From Bacteroidales bacterium (GTDB lineage Bacteria > Bacteroidota > Bacteroidia > Bacteroidales > Muribaculaceae): 64,000 nt of DNA. The stretch spans positions 97,364 to 161,363 of the forward strand of contig JAAVFQ010000021.1 in assembly GCA_014800685.1 (NCBI GenBank). Reading direction: 5' to 3'. Below the pieces are notes generated by a model. The model saw only the letters and a list, made by a program, of their open reading frames with translations. It was not told where the DNA came from and did no database searches. This document shows, in pieces, positions 25,397 to 35,157 of this stretch; position 1 is the first letter of the stretch, and every line of letters begins with the position of its first letter. The position numbers were made by a program, and so were the translations under genes.

Positions 25397-26650
25397 ATGG
25401 CTGTAAAATCTTTATTGCGACTCCTCTTAGGACTCCTTATCATCCCTCTCTTCGCCTCTTGCTCCGACGACAAGGCTTCTCAGGCAGAAGACCTTCTCGC
25501 TTCCGTGCCCGCAGATGCCGACATGGCCGGCGTCATTGACATGGAGGCTGTCATCTCTCATCTCGAGCTTGACAAAAAGAATCCGCTCCCGGAATTGAAG
25601 AAAAGACTCGAGACTCTCCATCTCAATCCCGATTGTCTCTCCGGAACGCGAATGTCGGTGGCCGTAGTTTTCTCCCGTGGCTCAAAACTTTATATCACCG
25701 GATATCTCGATGACTCAAAAGCCTTCAAAAAGGCCTTCTCAGCCCTCTCCAAGTCCACTTTCAAGGCTGAGGGGAACGTAGACCTCTGTCAGGCCTCTAC
25801 CGGACAGTGGGCTACCGTCTGCGGCAATCAGTTCTGGCTCTGCGACAGAGGCACACCGGATGCCAATGAAATCAGAGACTATTCCGCTCAGAGCAAAGGC
25901 TATCTCTCGCGAAAGGGGGCTGAGCGGCTGCTTGAGTTCAAGCATGACATGGCCATCCTCGGCTCTATATCTAACTTTATCAGAAACTTCTCCCCCAACA
26001 CGAAGGAGGATTTCTCCTCGGCTCTCGTCATCAACTCCCTTTTTGCCGACCCTCAGTTTGCCGACGCATGGATAGATTTCGAAAAGGAGTGCCTCACTCT
26101 CGATGCCGGTTTTCTCAACTCCTCTTCCAAGCCAGCCGAATTTACGCTCCCTCTCAAGAAAATTGACGCCGAGGTGGTGAAACAGACTGTCACCTCTGCC
26201 GACATGATTTTCGCCGCCAACATACCCTCGGACGCTATTAAACGCATTGGCAAAAACTTCGGTGCTTTCCTCCCTATGCAGAATCTGGAGGCGCTTGACG
26301 GCACTATCGCCATCGCTGCCTCCGAGAAGGAGAGAGCCATCTCGGGCGTTATCCTCACTAACGGCAAAAACATTTCCGGACTCACCCTCCTCATCAACGA
26401 GCTCGCACCTATGGATACCGAAGTGAAGGACAACCTCCTCTTCTTCCATACCCCCGGCTCTATCACCGGCCCGGTCAATGTGGCAGAGGCTGCCAAAAGC
26501 TTCGGACACTCATACGTGGGCGCCATTTTCAAGCCCTCACGAAGCGCCAATTTCCCCTTCTCTGACAAGTGGGTCAATCTTAGCATCTACCCCTCAGGAA
26601 GTTCTGCACGCATTGCCATTAAGCTCTCTTCAACACCTCTGTCAAAATGA
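25397..26650 (+). CDS. Hypothetical lipoprotein, first gene of an ABC trio
   Basis: 417 residues from the ATG at 25397; an upstream in-frame start at 25301 would add sequence without a signal. Residues 1-21 are a lipoprotein signal ending in LFASC with Cys22 lipidated, followed by SDDKASQ. The mature part begins LLASVPADADMAGVIDMEAV, a phrase seen in large uncharacterised Bacteroidales lipoproteins of the DUF4836 type (a similarity from memory, not verified). No enzyme motif is seen. Its stop overlaps the ABC ATPase start (ATGA) and a permease follows, so it is probably the outer component or substrate of that transporter. A TAACTTTG -7 box lies at 25366-25373. Confidence 0.75.
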   Translation: MAVKSLLRLLLGLLIIPLFASCSDDKASQAEDLLASVPADADMAGVIDMEAVISHLELDKKNPLPELKKRLETLHLNPDCLSGTRMSVAVVFSRGSKLYITGYLDDSKAFKKAFSALSKSTFKAEGNVDLCQASTGQWATVCGNQFWLCDRGTPDANEIRDYSAQSKGYLSRKGAERLLEFKHDMAILGSISNFIRNFSPNTKEDFSSALVINSLFADPQFADAWIDFEKECLTLDAGFLNSSSKPAEFTLPLKKIDAEVVKQTVTSADMIFAANIPSDAIKRIGKNFGAFLPMQNLEALDGTIAIAASEKERAISGVILTNGKNISGLTLLINELAPMDTEVKDNLLFFHTPGSITGPVNVAEAAKSFGHSYVGAIFKPSRSANFPFSDKWVNLSIYPSGSSARIAIKLSSTPLSK

Positions 26651-27300
26651 CCATCGAGAGCATCACACTCCGCGACACCCTGCCGCGCGTTTTCCGTGAG
26701 GAGTCCATACCCCCTTCCGACGTCTGGAAAAAGTCTTTGACTTTCGAGCGTGGGAAAAGATACCTTATAGAAGCTGCCTCCGGCACCGGAAAGTCTTCCC
26801 TCTGCGCCTATATCTTCGGCGCCAGAACAGATTATGACGGTCAGATTCTTTTCAATCGGCAGCACGACATCTCTACCATCTCTCCCGATGAATGGCAATC
26901 TCTCCGCCGCTCCTCCATCGCTTATCTTCCGCAGGAACTGGCACTCTTCCCGGAGATGACCGCCCTGCAAAACATTATGCTGAAAAACTCCCTCACCGAC
27001 GCTCTCACGGAGAAGGAGATCCGCAACTATCTCGACGAGCTCGGCATAGGACACCGCACAGACTATCCCGTGGGACGCATGTCTATCGGCCAGCAGCAGC
27101 GCGTAGCCATCATCAGGGCTATATGCCAGCCCTTCAGCTTCCTGCTTCTCGACGAACCGGTATCTCACCTTGATGCCCGCAATAATGCCATCGCCGCACG
27201 AATCCTTATGCACGAGGCTGCAAGATATGATGCCGCCATCATTGCTACTTCTGTCGGCAATCAGCTTCTCCTTCCCGACTCCATACTTATAAAGCTCTGA
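26647..27300 (+). CDS. ABC transporter ATP-binding protein (LolD/MacB type)
   Basis: 217 residues. Walker A is AASGTGKSS (Lys49), the Q-loop follows in AYLPQELALFPEMTALQN, the signature reads MSIGQQQRVAIIRAI (IGQQQ in place of the common SGGQQ), and Walker B is FLLLDEPVSHLD. The size and the downstream FtsX-type permease place it in the mechanotransmission class, which moves lipoproteins or signals rather than importing solutes. It overlaps the lipoprotein gene by 4 bases and is 5 bases from the permease gene. Confidence 0.88.
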   Translation: MTIESITLRDTLPRVFREESIPPSDVWKKSLTFERGKRYLIEAASGTGKSSLCAYIFGARTDYDGQILFNRQHDISTISPDEWQSLRRSSIAYLPQELALFPEMTALQNIMLKNSLTDALTEKEIRNYLDELGIGHRTDYPVGRMSIGQQQRVAIIRAICQPFSFLLLDEPVSHLDARNNAIAARILMHEAARYDAAIIATSVGNQLLLPDSILIKL

Positions 27301-27305
27301 AAACA

Positions 27306-28490
27306 ATGAATCTTTCCGCAAGGCTCCTCCGCAAGAATATGAGCGCAGCCCGTCTCGTCGGCTTCCTCATTTCCAACTTCATCGGACTCGCCATAATCAT
27401 CGGCGGACTCCAGTTCTATCTCGATGCACGCTCTCTCTGGCAGGATGAGGACTCTTTTATCAAAAAGGAGTATCTTGTGGTCAATAAACGTGTGACTGCC
27501 GAAAACACCCTCGGCACCGCTTCCGGATTCTCGGATGCCGAAATAGCCGACATCAACGCCCAGCCCTGGGTCAGAAAGACCGGACTCTTCACGGCTGCCG
27601 ATTTCCGCGTCGGTGCCACCCTGCGTCAGGGCGACCGCGGATTCTCCACATCAATGTTTCTGGAGTCTATCCCGGATGAGTTTATCGACGTGCGCCCGGC
27701 CGACTGGAATTATGATGAGGGCTCGGCCGCAGTCCCCCTTATACTCTCAAAAGACTATCTCACGCTCTACAATTTCGGATTTGCCACTGCCGCCGGGATG
27801 CCTCAGCTCTCGGAAGGCCTTATGGCCTCTCTCCCTATGGAGCTAACGCTATCAAGCGAATCCGGCGACAAGACTATACGCACACCTGCGAGAATCGTGG
27901 GCTTCTCCAATCGCCTGAACACCATTCTTGTGCCCTCCTCTTTCATGACTGAAGCCAATACCCGCCTGGGCTCCAGAAGGGAGCGCCATCCCTCACGGCT
28001 TATAATCGACGTCAGCTCTCCCGGCGATGTAGCCATTCAGCCTTATCTCGAAGAGCACGCCATGGAGATGGCCGGCGATAAAAACAGTTCGCGCGCCTCT
28101 TTCCTTCTGAATCTCATCACGGGCATTATCCTCTCCGTAGGTATCGTCATCACGCTTCTCTCCCTCTTTATTCTACTCCTTTCCATCTCCCTGCTGATGG
28201 AGAAAAACCGTGACAAGCTCCACACTCTGCTCATGCTCGGCTACCCCATGAAGAGTGTCGGCGCCCCCTTCCGCCATATAATTCTGATAGCCACCGCAGG
28301 AGCCTATATCCTCTCTCTGGGCGCTCTCTTCTCCCTGCGAGCCTTCTATCTCAAACCCCTTGAAGCCTCCGGCGCCACTCCCGGCCCCGTATGGGTGGCT
28401 CCGCTTGTCGGGTTCATTCTCACCCTGCTCATCATCCTCTGCAATGACATAGCGGTGAGCCGCCGCGTTCGCTCGGCCTTCCGCTCCTGA
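27306..28490 (+). CDS. ABC transporter permease, FtsX-like
   Basis: 394 residues. One membrane helix near residues 20-40 is followed by a large extracytoplasmic domain (about 45-255) and three helices (about 265-295, 318-345, 360-385), the four-helix MacB/LolE/FtsX topology. KLHTLLMLGYPMKSV is the coupling-helix region. Together with the ATPase and lipoprotein just upstream it makes a complete transmembrane machine; the cargo is unknown. In this topology the periplasmic domain usually contacts an envelope protein, and the cotranscribed lipoprotein is the obvious candidate. No terminator is evident after the stop. Confidence 0.83.
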   Translation: MNLSARLLRKNMSAARLVGFLISNFIGLAIIIGGLQFYLDARSLWQDEDSFIKKEYLVVNKRVTAENTLGTASGFSDAEIADINAQPWVRKTGLFTAADFRVGATLRQGDRGFSTSMFLESIPDEFIDVRPADWNYDEGSAAVPLILSKDYLTLYNFGFATAAGMPQLSEGLMASLPMELTLSSESGDKTIRTPARIVGFSNRLNTILVPSSFMTEANTRLGSRRERHPSRLIIDVSSPGDVAIQPYLEEHAMEMAGDKNSSRASFLLNLITGIILSVGIVITLLSLFILLLSISLLMEKNRDKLHTLLMLGYPMKSVGAPFRHIILIATAGAYILSLGALFSLRAFYLKPLEASGATPGPVWVAPLVGFILTLLIILCNDIAVSRRVRSAFRS

Positions 28491-28908
28491 GAAGGAGCCT
28501 GCCCGGCCCTCTATGCATTGACAAGCAGCTTGAAACTCTCTTATATTTTCACGATGCGATAGAGCTAAGCAATGCGCGATAAAAATATGCCTGAAAAAAG
28601 AATGTTAATTTTGTTAATTAACATTGTTAACATACCCTTATAATACTTAATTATTGAAATTAAATCTGTATTTTTGCCATTGGCTTAGCAGTTTCATACG
28701 CATGAAGGACTCACACCCAGACTGACACCCACACCGGGCGTCGCCGATAGTCGCGCATATTTATCTGATGTTCAGACTTTTGCGTCAATTCACACATCCA
28801 TGCAGCAACTCTCACGCCACTATGCAGCCCCTCGCCTTCGCGGGGAGGCTTGCCCCATATCCGACTTAGAGACAATAACAAATATGTAGAACTAAACTAA
28901 ATTCCTGC
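28491..28908 (+). other. Intergenic region and leader upstream of the Sus locus
   Basis: 418 bases without a gene. It contains an AT-rich stretch with the palindrome GTTAATTAAC (28613-28622), a TATTTTTG -7 element (28669-28676) without a well-spaced TTG, and then a long likely leader of about 225 bases. A small GC hairpin (CCCCTCGC...GCGGGG, 28828-28847) lies about 60 bases before the start. An activator-dependent promoter would explain the weak -33 region. Confidence 0.5.
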
Positions 28909-31900
28909 ATGAAGAACATCTGTTTTCATCTGACACGGAAGCTGATGCTTGCGATAGCTGTGCTATTGACAGCCTCTCTTCCTGCTCTCGCGCAGAAGGT
29001 AGCCGTTCATGGTACGGTTATCGACGAATTGGGCGAAGCACTAATCGGTGCTACCGTCATGGAAAAGGGCACTTCCACCGGAACTGCCACTGACCTCGAC
29101 GGACATTACACCATTCATGTCAATCCTAACGCGACGCTCGTCTTCAGCTATGTCGGCTACGACCCCGTTGAAGTCCCCGTAAGCGGCCGCTCTCAGATTG
29201 ACGTCACTCTCAAGGAGAACTCTACAGTACTGGCCGAGACTGTTGTCATCGGTTACGGTTCTGTCAAGAAGTCTGACGCCACCGGTTCTGTGGCCATGGT
29301 GCTTCCCGACGACATCGAAGCCGGTATCGCAACTTCCGCTCAGGACCTCCTCGTCGGCGCCTCTCCCGGTGTCGTGGTAACCACCAATGGCGACCCCTCC
29401 GGCTCGGCTACCATCCGTATCCGCGGCGGCTCTTCGCTCAATGCCTCTAACGACCCCCTTATCGTTATCGACGGCGTGCCTATGACCAACCAGAGCAATG
29501 GCGGCAACATGAATGCCATGTCGATGATCAACCCTAACGACATCGAGAGCATGACCATCCTCAAGGATGCTTCCGCTACTGCCATCTACGGTTCACGCGC
29601 ATCTAACGGTGTCATCATCATCACCACTAAGAAGGGTAAAGGCGGCAAGCCCGTTGTGAACTTCGCGGCTAACTTCTCTATCAACACCCCCCGCAAGACC
29701 CTCAACGTCATGAACGCTACTGAATTTGCTCAGACCGTTCGCGACAACCTCGGCGAGGCCTCTGTAGCTCAGCTCGGCTATAACGGCACTATCTACAACA
29801 CTGACTGGCAGAAGGAAGTGCTCCGCACCACTTTCTCTCACGACTACAACCTCTCCGTAGCCGGCAAAGCTGGCGTCCTTCCCTATCGTGTCAACGCCGG
29901 TTATACCAACTCTGAGGGTATCCTCAAGACTTCCGCTATGCAGCGTGTCACCGCAGGATTCAGCCTCTCACCCAAATTCTTCGACGACAAACTCTCTGTA
30001 AACGCTAACGTGAACGGTACTTACACCAAGGTCAACAACGCTGAGTGGGGCGCTATCGCCGCCGCTGCCGGCTTCGACCCCACTAAGCCCGTTTATTCCA
30101 ATATCCCCATGGAAGGCAACACCGACCTCTTCCTCTATAACGGATATTACAACTACTCTCCCGGCGGCACTTACGACCTCAATGCTGCCAAGAACCCCGT
30201 TCAGCTCCTCAATGACCATGATTCATGGAACGAGACCTGGTCTTCAAGCGGTAACCTCCAGCTCGACTATGCTCTCCACTTCCTCCCTGAACTCCACTTC
30301 AACCTCAACCTCGGCTACCAGGTGTCTAAGAACGACGCTCGCGACAAATGGGCTTACAACTCGCTCAACTCCTGGATTAACGACGGTCTGACCAACTCCG
30401 GAGCTGCCGGTGCGGCTTCTCTCAAAAAATGGCACGAAATCCAGCGCAACACCCTTCTTGACTTCTACATCAACTATAAGAAGGAGTTTGAGGCCATCAA
30501 GTCTAACCTCGACGTTATGGCCGGCTACTCCTGGCAGCGCTTCTCTTACCTCGGCTGGGAGCAGAACTATATCAACTCTCTCGGCTTCGTGAATGCCAAC
30601 GGCACTCCCGGATTTACTCACGACAACGGCAACTACTTCATGAACTGGAGCAATGAAAACCATATCGGTGAAGTCATCAATAACGCTCCCACAAGCCGTT
30701 GGGGTAATCCCCTCCAGCTCGTCTCTTTCTTCGGACGACTCAACTACACTTTCGACGACACCTACCTGCTCACATTCACTCTACGTGACGACGGCACTTC
30801 CCGCTTCTCTAAAGACAACCGCTGGGGTCTCTTCCCCTCTGTGGCTCTCGCTTGGAAGATTAATAATGTAGGCGGCCTTAAGGACGTAGCTTGGCTCGAC
30901 GAGTGGAAACTCCGTCTCGGCTGGGGTCAGACAGGTCAGCAGGACCTCTCAGGACCCGAAAACTTCAACTCTTACTTCCCCTACCTCCCCCTCTTCATCA
31001 ATTCCTACAAAGCCGGATTCCAGTATATCACTCCCGGAGGCGCTTGGATCAACCCCCTCTACCCCTCGGCTTTCGACTCCAATATCAAGTGGGAAACCAC
31101 TACTACCTGGAACGTTGGGCTTGACCTCGGCTTCTTCAACAACCGACTCAACATCGCTGCTGACTGGTATCTCCGCAATACTACTGACCTGCTCGCATTC
31201 GCTCCCGCTCTCGGTCTGAACACATCTAACTTCATGATGACCAATATCGGTAGCCTCCGCAACTATGGTCTTGAGTTCAACATCAACGCCAAGCCCGTCG
31301 TAGTAGAGGACTTCACCTGGAGCACCGGCCTCAACATCGCCTGGAACCACAACGAAATCACCAAGCTGACCGGCGACGCTTCCAACGACAAGATCGCTGC
31401 ACGCGGCATGGACTTCGGTACTATCCAGTGGCACCTCGTAGGCGAACCCGCCTTTACTTATCTCGTATACCAGCAGGTATATGACGAGAACAAGAATCCT
31501 ATCCCCGGACAGTATGTAGACCAGAATGCCGACGGCGTCATCAACGATGCTGACCTCATCAAGTATCACTCTCCCGAACCCGTCGTTACCCTTAACTGGA
31601 ACAACACCTTCTCTTACAAGAACTGGGATCTCGGATTCACTCTCCGTGCCTCTATCGGCAACTATGTCTATAACAATCCCCGCTTCCAGCGCAGCGTCCT
31701 CTCTCGCGTAGACGCTTACGGTCTTAACAACCTCCTGAGCGATGCCTTCCTCTTCCCCACCAACGAAGAGCACCTCAAACTCTCTGACTACTGGGTAGAG
31801 AACGCATCATTCCTGCGCTGCGACAACATTACCATCGGCTACACCTGGCCCAACCTCATCGACGGCAACCTCCGTCTGCGTCTCTTCGGCGCCGTGCAGA

Positions 31901-32016
31901 ATCCCTTCGTCATCACCAAATATAAAGGTATCGACCCCGAGGTATTCTCCGGTATCGACAATGACGTTTACCCCCGTCCCGTCACCTTCACCATCGGCGT
32001 AGTAGCCACTTTCTAA
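28909..32016 (+). CDS. SusC/RagA family TonB-dependent outer-membrane transporter
   Basis: 1035 residues. Signal peptide (about 1-28, LPALAQ), then a carboxypeptidase-regulatory-like domain (VHGTVIDELGEALIGATV), then the plug (GYGSVKKSDATGSVAMV, RIRGGSSLNASNDPLIVIDG) and the beta-barrel to the C-terminal aromatic (VVATF). This is the SusC arrangement: import of oligosaccharides across the outer membrane, energised by TonB, with the SusD partner as lid. The next three genes encode SusD, SusE and SusF-like proteins, which points to starch-type glucans. Bias toward GCT, CTC and AAC codons suggests high expression. Confidence 0.96.
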   Translation: MKNICFHLTRKLMLAIAVLLTASLPALAQKVAVHGTVIDELGEALIGATVMEKGTSTGTATDLDGHYTIHVNPNATLVFSYVGYDPVEVPVSGRSQIDVTLKENSTVLAETVVIGYGSVKKSDATGSVAMVLPDDIEAGIATSAQDLLVGASPGVVVTTNGDPSGSATIRIRGGSSLNASNDPLIVIDGVPMTNQSNGGNMNAMSMINPNDIESMTILKDASATAIYGSRASNGVIIITTKKGKGGKPVVNFAANFSINTPRKTLNVMNATEFAQTVRDNLGEASVAQLGYNGTIYNTDWQKEVLRTTFSHDYNLSVAGKAGVLPYRVNAGYTNSEGILKTSAMQRVTAGFSLSPKFFDDKLSVNANVNGTYTKVNNAEWGAIAAAAGFDPTKPVYSNIPMEGNTDLFLYNGYYNYSPGGTYDLNAAKNPVQLLNDHDSWNETWSSSGNLQLDYALHFLPELHFNLNLGYQVSKNDARDKWAYNSLNSWINDGLTNSGAAGAASLKKWHEIQRNTLLDFYINYKKEFEAIKSNLDVMAGYSWQRFSYLGWEQNYINSLGFVNANGTPGFTHDNGNYFMNWSNENHIGEVINNAPTSRWGNPLQLVSFFGRLNYTFDDTYLLTFTLRDDGTSRFSKDNRWGLFPSVALAWKINNVGGLKDVAWLDEWKLRLGWGQTGQQDLSGPENFNSYFPYLPLFINSYKAGFQYITPGGAWINPLYPSAFDSNIKWETTTTWNVGLDLGFFNNRLNIAADWYLRNTTDLLAFAPALGLNTSNFMMTNIGSLRNYGLEFNINAKPVVVEDFTWSTGLNIAWNHNEITKLTGDASNDKIAARGMDFGTIQWHLVGEPAFTYLVYQQVYDENKNPIPGQYVDQNADGVINDADLIKYHSPEPVVTLNWNNTFSYKNWDLGFTLRASIGNYVYNNPRFQRSVLSRVDAYGLNNLLSDAFLFPTNEEHLKLSDYWVENASFLRCDNITIGYTWPNLIDGNLRLRLFGAVQNPFVITKYKGIDPEVFSGIDNDVYPRPVTFTIGVVATF

Positions 32017-32040
32017 TCTTAACTTAAAGCAAGAAAAGAA

Positions 32041-33753
32041 ATGAAATTCAACAAAATATTGCTCGCAGCCGGCATCATGGCCTCGGCCATGTCGTTCACC
32101 GCTTGCACCGGTGACCTTGACCTCACTCCGACTGACCAGAGCTTCTTCACCCCTGACCAGTTTGCCGCTGACCCGGATTATTATCTCGACGCCACCATCG
32201 CCGGCGTATATCAGCAGCACGTCACTTACGGTGCTAACGGCAACGCCGCCGTAGAGAACTTCGACGGCGGTATGTCCACTTTCCAGCGCGCCATCTTCAT
32301 CCTTCAGGAGATGAACTCCGATGAGGCTTCTTGGCTGCCGATGAACTCTGACTACGGTATGCTCACATACGGTATCGTACCCTCTTCCAACACTGCAGTG
32401 ATGGGTACATACTCCCGCTTCTATATCAATATGGGCGTCTGCAACCAGTTCATCCACAACATCCGCGACGGCTATTTCGGCACTCTCACCGAAGCTCAGC
32501 AGAAGAAGGCTGACGAGTATATCCGTCAGGCCAATATCCTTCGTCTCGCCAACCTCTATTACGTGCTTGACATCTTCGGCAACGTGCCCTACGTCACTGA
32601 AGACATCCGCATGGGCAACGTGGCCCCCCAGCTCTCCACCAACTTCGCTGAGGGTCGCCGCATGGTCTATGAACGCCTCGCTGCCGAGCTCGAAGACATC
32701 GTAGCATGGTATAAGGAGAACGACCCCAACAATAAGCCCGCTTACGGCTATGTAGGTCTCGACGTGGCTGAGTCTCTCCTCGTGAAGCTCTATCTTAACG
32801 CTGAAGTCTATTCCGGCACCGCTCAGTGGCAGAAATGCTGGGACCACGCTGAGGCTATTATCGCACGTCTCGGCCACGGCGGATTCAACAACGCCGGTCT
32901 CTGCAATGCATATCTCCAGAACTTCGCCGCTAACAACGCTCAGTTCTGCATCGACGGCAACAATAACGCCATCAATGAGATTATCTGGATTCTTCCCCAG
33001 GCTATCGTCAACGATGTCGATGGTAATGGTATCACCTCTTACGCCAACGGTACGTTCATGCTCAACGCCTGGATCGGCAACTCCACAGCAGACGACACCT
33101 TCACCATCAACAATGCTGAATACAACTCTAAGGGTGGATGGAAGTGTATGACAGCCCGCCGCGAGTTCGTAGAGAAATTTGATTGGGATGCCAACTATGC
33201 CGTATCTCCCGACGCCCGCGTGGCTCTCTGGAAGACAGCCAAGGATGGCTTCAACATCAATAACACCACTATGGGTCAGGCCGAGTGGGGCCACAACGGC
33301 TACCTCGCCATCAAATACTCCAACTGGGCTATCGACGACAACGGCGCTATCAACGAGGCAGCCTCTCCCGAAGCCACCGACCAGAACGGTGTGGACTACG
33401 CTATGATTCGTCTCGCCGAAATCTATCTTTCTGCAGCTGAGGCAGCCTACAACGGCTTCGGAGACAAGGGTAAGGCCCTCACCTACGTCAACAACCTCCG
33501 TGAGCGCGCAGGTCTCGCTCCCTACACCTCTCTCAACCTGACCGAGCTTCAGGATGAGCGTTGCCGCGAGCTCTACACCGAGTCTACCCGCCGCACCGAC
33601 CTTATCCGCTACGGCAAATGGCTCTCCGGCTACAACTGGGCTTGGAAGCACAACGTGCGCAACGGTGCCGACTTCGACCCCTACTTCATCGTATATCCCA
33701 TCCCGAGCACCACTGCTGCCCGCAATGGCTATACTCAGAACCCCGGTTATTAA
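32041..33753 (+). CDS. SusD/RagB family outer-membrane lipoprotein
   Basis: 570 residues with a lipoprotein signal; the lipobox is SFTAC (Cys22), followed by TGDLDLTPTD as in SusD. TPR-like helices and the family C-terminal blocks are present (AEIYLSAAEAAYNGFGDKG, YVNNLRERAG, LQDERCRELYTESTRRTDLIRYGKW, YPIPSTT). SusD sits at the cell surface, binds the glycan and closes the SusC barrel like a lid. It begins 24 bases after susC, the normal pairing. The length, binding helices and lipidation are all normal. Confidence 0.96.
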   Translation: MKFNKILLAAGIMASAMSFTACTGDLDLTPTDQSFFTPDQFAADPDYYLDATIAGVYQQHVTYGANGNAAVENFDGGMSTFQRAIFILQEMNSDEASWLPMNSDYGMLTYGIVPSSNTAVMGTYSRFYINMGVCNQFIHNIRDGYFGTLTEAQQKKADEYIRQANILRLANLYYVLDIFGNVPYVTEDIRMGNVAPQLSTNFAEGRRMVYERLAAELEDIVAWYKENDPNNKPAYGYVGLDVAESLLVKLYLNAEVYSGTAQWQKCWDHAEAIIARLGHGGFNNAGLCNAYLQNFAANNAQFCIDGNNNAINEIIWILPQAIVNDVDGNGITSYANGTFMLNAWIGNSTADDTFTINNAEYNSKGGWKCMTARREFVEKFDWDANYAVSPDARVALWKTAKDGFNINNTTMGQAEWGHNGYLAIKYSNWAIDDNGAINEAASPEATDQNGVDYAMIRLAEIYLSAAEAAYNGFGDKGKALTYVNNLRERAGLAPYTSLNLTELQDERCRELYTESTRRTDLIRYGKWLSGYNWAWKHNVRNGADFDPYFIVYPIPSTTAARNGYTQNPGY

Positions 33754-33783
33754 TACTATCACCGACTCAATCGAAACTAAAAC

Positions 33784-35082
33784 ATGAAAAAGATAGCATT
33801 TTTAATGATGGCAATCGGTCTGGTGCTTGGCCTCGGCTCATGCTCTGAAGACCGCGACCCCGTCTATAAGGCGCCTACCACATTCGTGCTCAATACTCCT
33901 GCGATGCAGGATCAGTTCATCGAACTGACCGCCGGACAGGTGCTCGAACTGGTGGCCTCACAGCCCGACTATGGCTATTCCGCCGTGGCAAACTATTCCG
34001 CTCAGATGTCTCTCACCGAAGACTTCACCGAATCTTACGACCTTGAAGCCACCGACGGCACCGCTAACCTCGCCCGCTTCGTTGTGAAGCAGGAAGACGT
34101 GGCTGCCGGCCTCTGCAAGCTCAAAGGTCTTGACTCTGAAGAGGCTTTCAACGCCGCTTATCCCGATGGTGTGATGAAGCCTGAGAAGATCTATTTCCGC
34201 GCTGTCTGTGAACTCTCCGGAGTAGAAAGCAGCCGCATTCTCTCCAACGTGGTTTCTTACAATCAGGTACTAGGATATTTCGCTATCCCCACTCCCGGCT
34301 ATATCTACCTCATCGGTGACATCTATGGCGACGGCACTTGGATCGAACCCTCTGAGAACAATGCCGAGGCCCTCAAGGACTGGCGTCTCTTCGAAGCCGA
34401 CGATGCTATCGGCTCTAAGGTCTACACCGGCATCTTCGACATCCCCAGAGGCGACAATGGCGCCACATTCCGCTTCTACACTGCCCTCACCGGCTGGAGC
34501 AATGGCGACTCTTACGGCTCTCAGGTAGACGATAGCCCGATAGAATATCCTGAATTTGACGGAGGTTCCTTCACCACGACTGCCGTCAACGGTAAGGGTT
34601 CGTTCAACTTCCCCAACTGGCAAGGCGGCCTCATGACTATCACTGTAGACATGAGCGACAGGAACAACATCACTGTCACCGTTCAGGCCGGCTCCCACTC
34701 CGTAGTGACCACCAAATATATCTATCTGATAGGCTCAATCAACGGATGGCCTGAGCCCACCGATGCCAACGAGGTTACACTCAATCCCTACCGCATCGCT
34801 GACACTACGGGCGACGGCATCTACACAGGTGAATTCGCATACGAAGGCGGCGACCTCTATTTCCGCTTCAGCAGCAACCTCGGCGGCTGGGACAACTCAG
34901 AATGGATCGGCACCAACACCACTGCTGAGAACCTTGAGTGTCAGTTCAGCAACGGACAGTTCGGTGGCTCATACGTAGCCGGCAACGGCAACTGGTTCTT
35001 CCCCGGCCTTGCAGCAGGCAAACTGTCTGTCTCGCTTGACACCAACTCCAAGACCGTCTCTTTCGGATACGTTAACGACTAA
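33784..35082 (+). CDS. SusE-like starch-binding outer-membrane lipoprotein
   Basis: 432 residues. The lipoprotein signal ends LGLGSC (Cys20), then SEDRDPVYKAPTTFVLNTPA, a typical SusE N-terminal domain start. Two copies of a carbohydrate-binding module follow, recognised by YIYLIGDIYGDG (about residue 180) and YIYLIGSINGWPEP (about 315). SusE and SusF are surface lipoproteins that hold starch chains near the SusCD transporter. It starts 30 bases after susD. The order after SusCD, the duplication and the motif support the call. Confidence 0.88.
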   Translation: MKKIAFLMMAIGLVLGLGSCSEDRDPVYKAPTTFVLNTPAMQDQFIELTAGQVLELVASQPDYGYSAVANYSAQMSLTEDFTESYDLEATDGTANLARFVVKQEDVAAGLCKLKGLDSEEAFNAAYPDGVMKPEKIYFRAVCELSGVESSRILSNVVSYNQVLGYFAIPTPGYIYLIGDIYGDGTWIEPSENNAEALKDWRLFEADDAIGSKVYTGIFDIPRGDNGATFRFYTALTGWSNGDSYGSQVDDSPIEYPEFDGGSFTTTAVNGKGSFNFPNWQGGLMTITVDMSDRNNITVTVQAGSHSVVTTKYIYLIGSINGWPEPTDANEVTLNPYRIADTTGDGIYTGEFAYEGGDLYFRFSSNLGGWDNSEWIGTNTTAENLECQFSNGQFGGSYVAGNGNWFFPGLAAGKLSVSLDTNSKTVSFGYVND

Positions 35083-35157
35083 ACCCTACGCTCTCCCCGG
35101 AGAGATTCGGCTTCGAATTTCTCCGGCGGAGACTCAATAAAACTCAAATATCCAGAA

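Noticed and set aside
31807..33762. A 651-codon open frame on the minus strand opposite susD
   Set aside because: It is the shadow of a codon-biased gene: susD has lipobox, motifs and expected length on the plus strand, while the antisense protein has no recognisable domain and no promoter.
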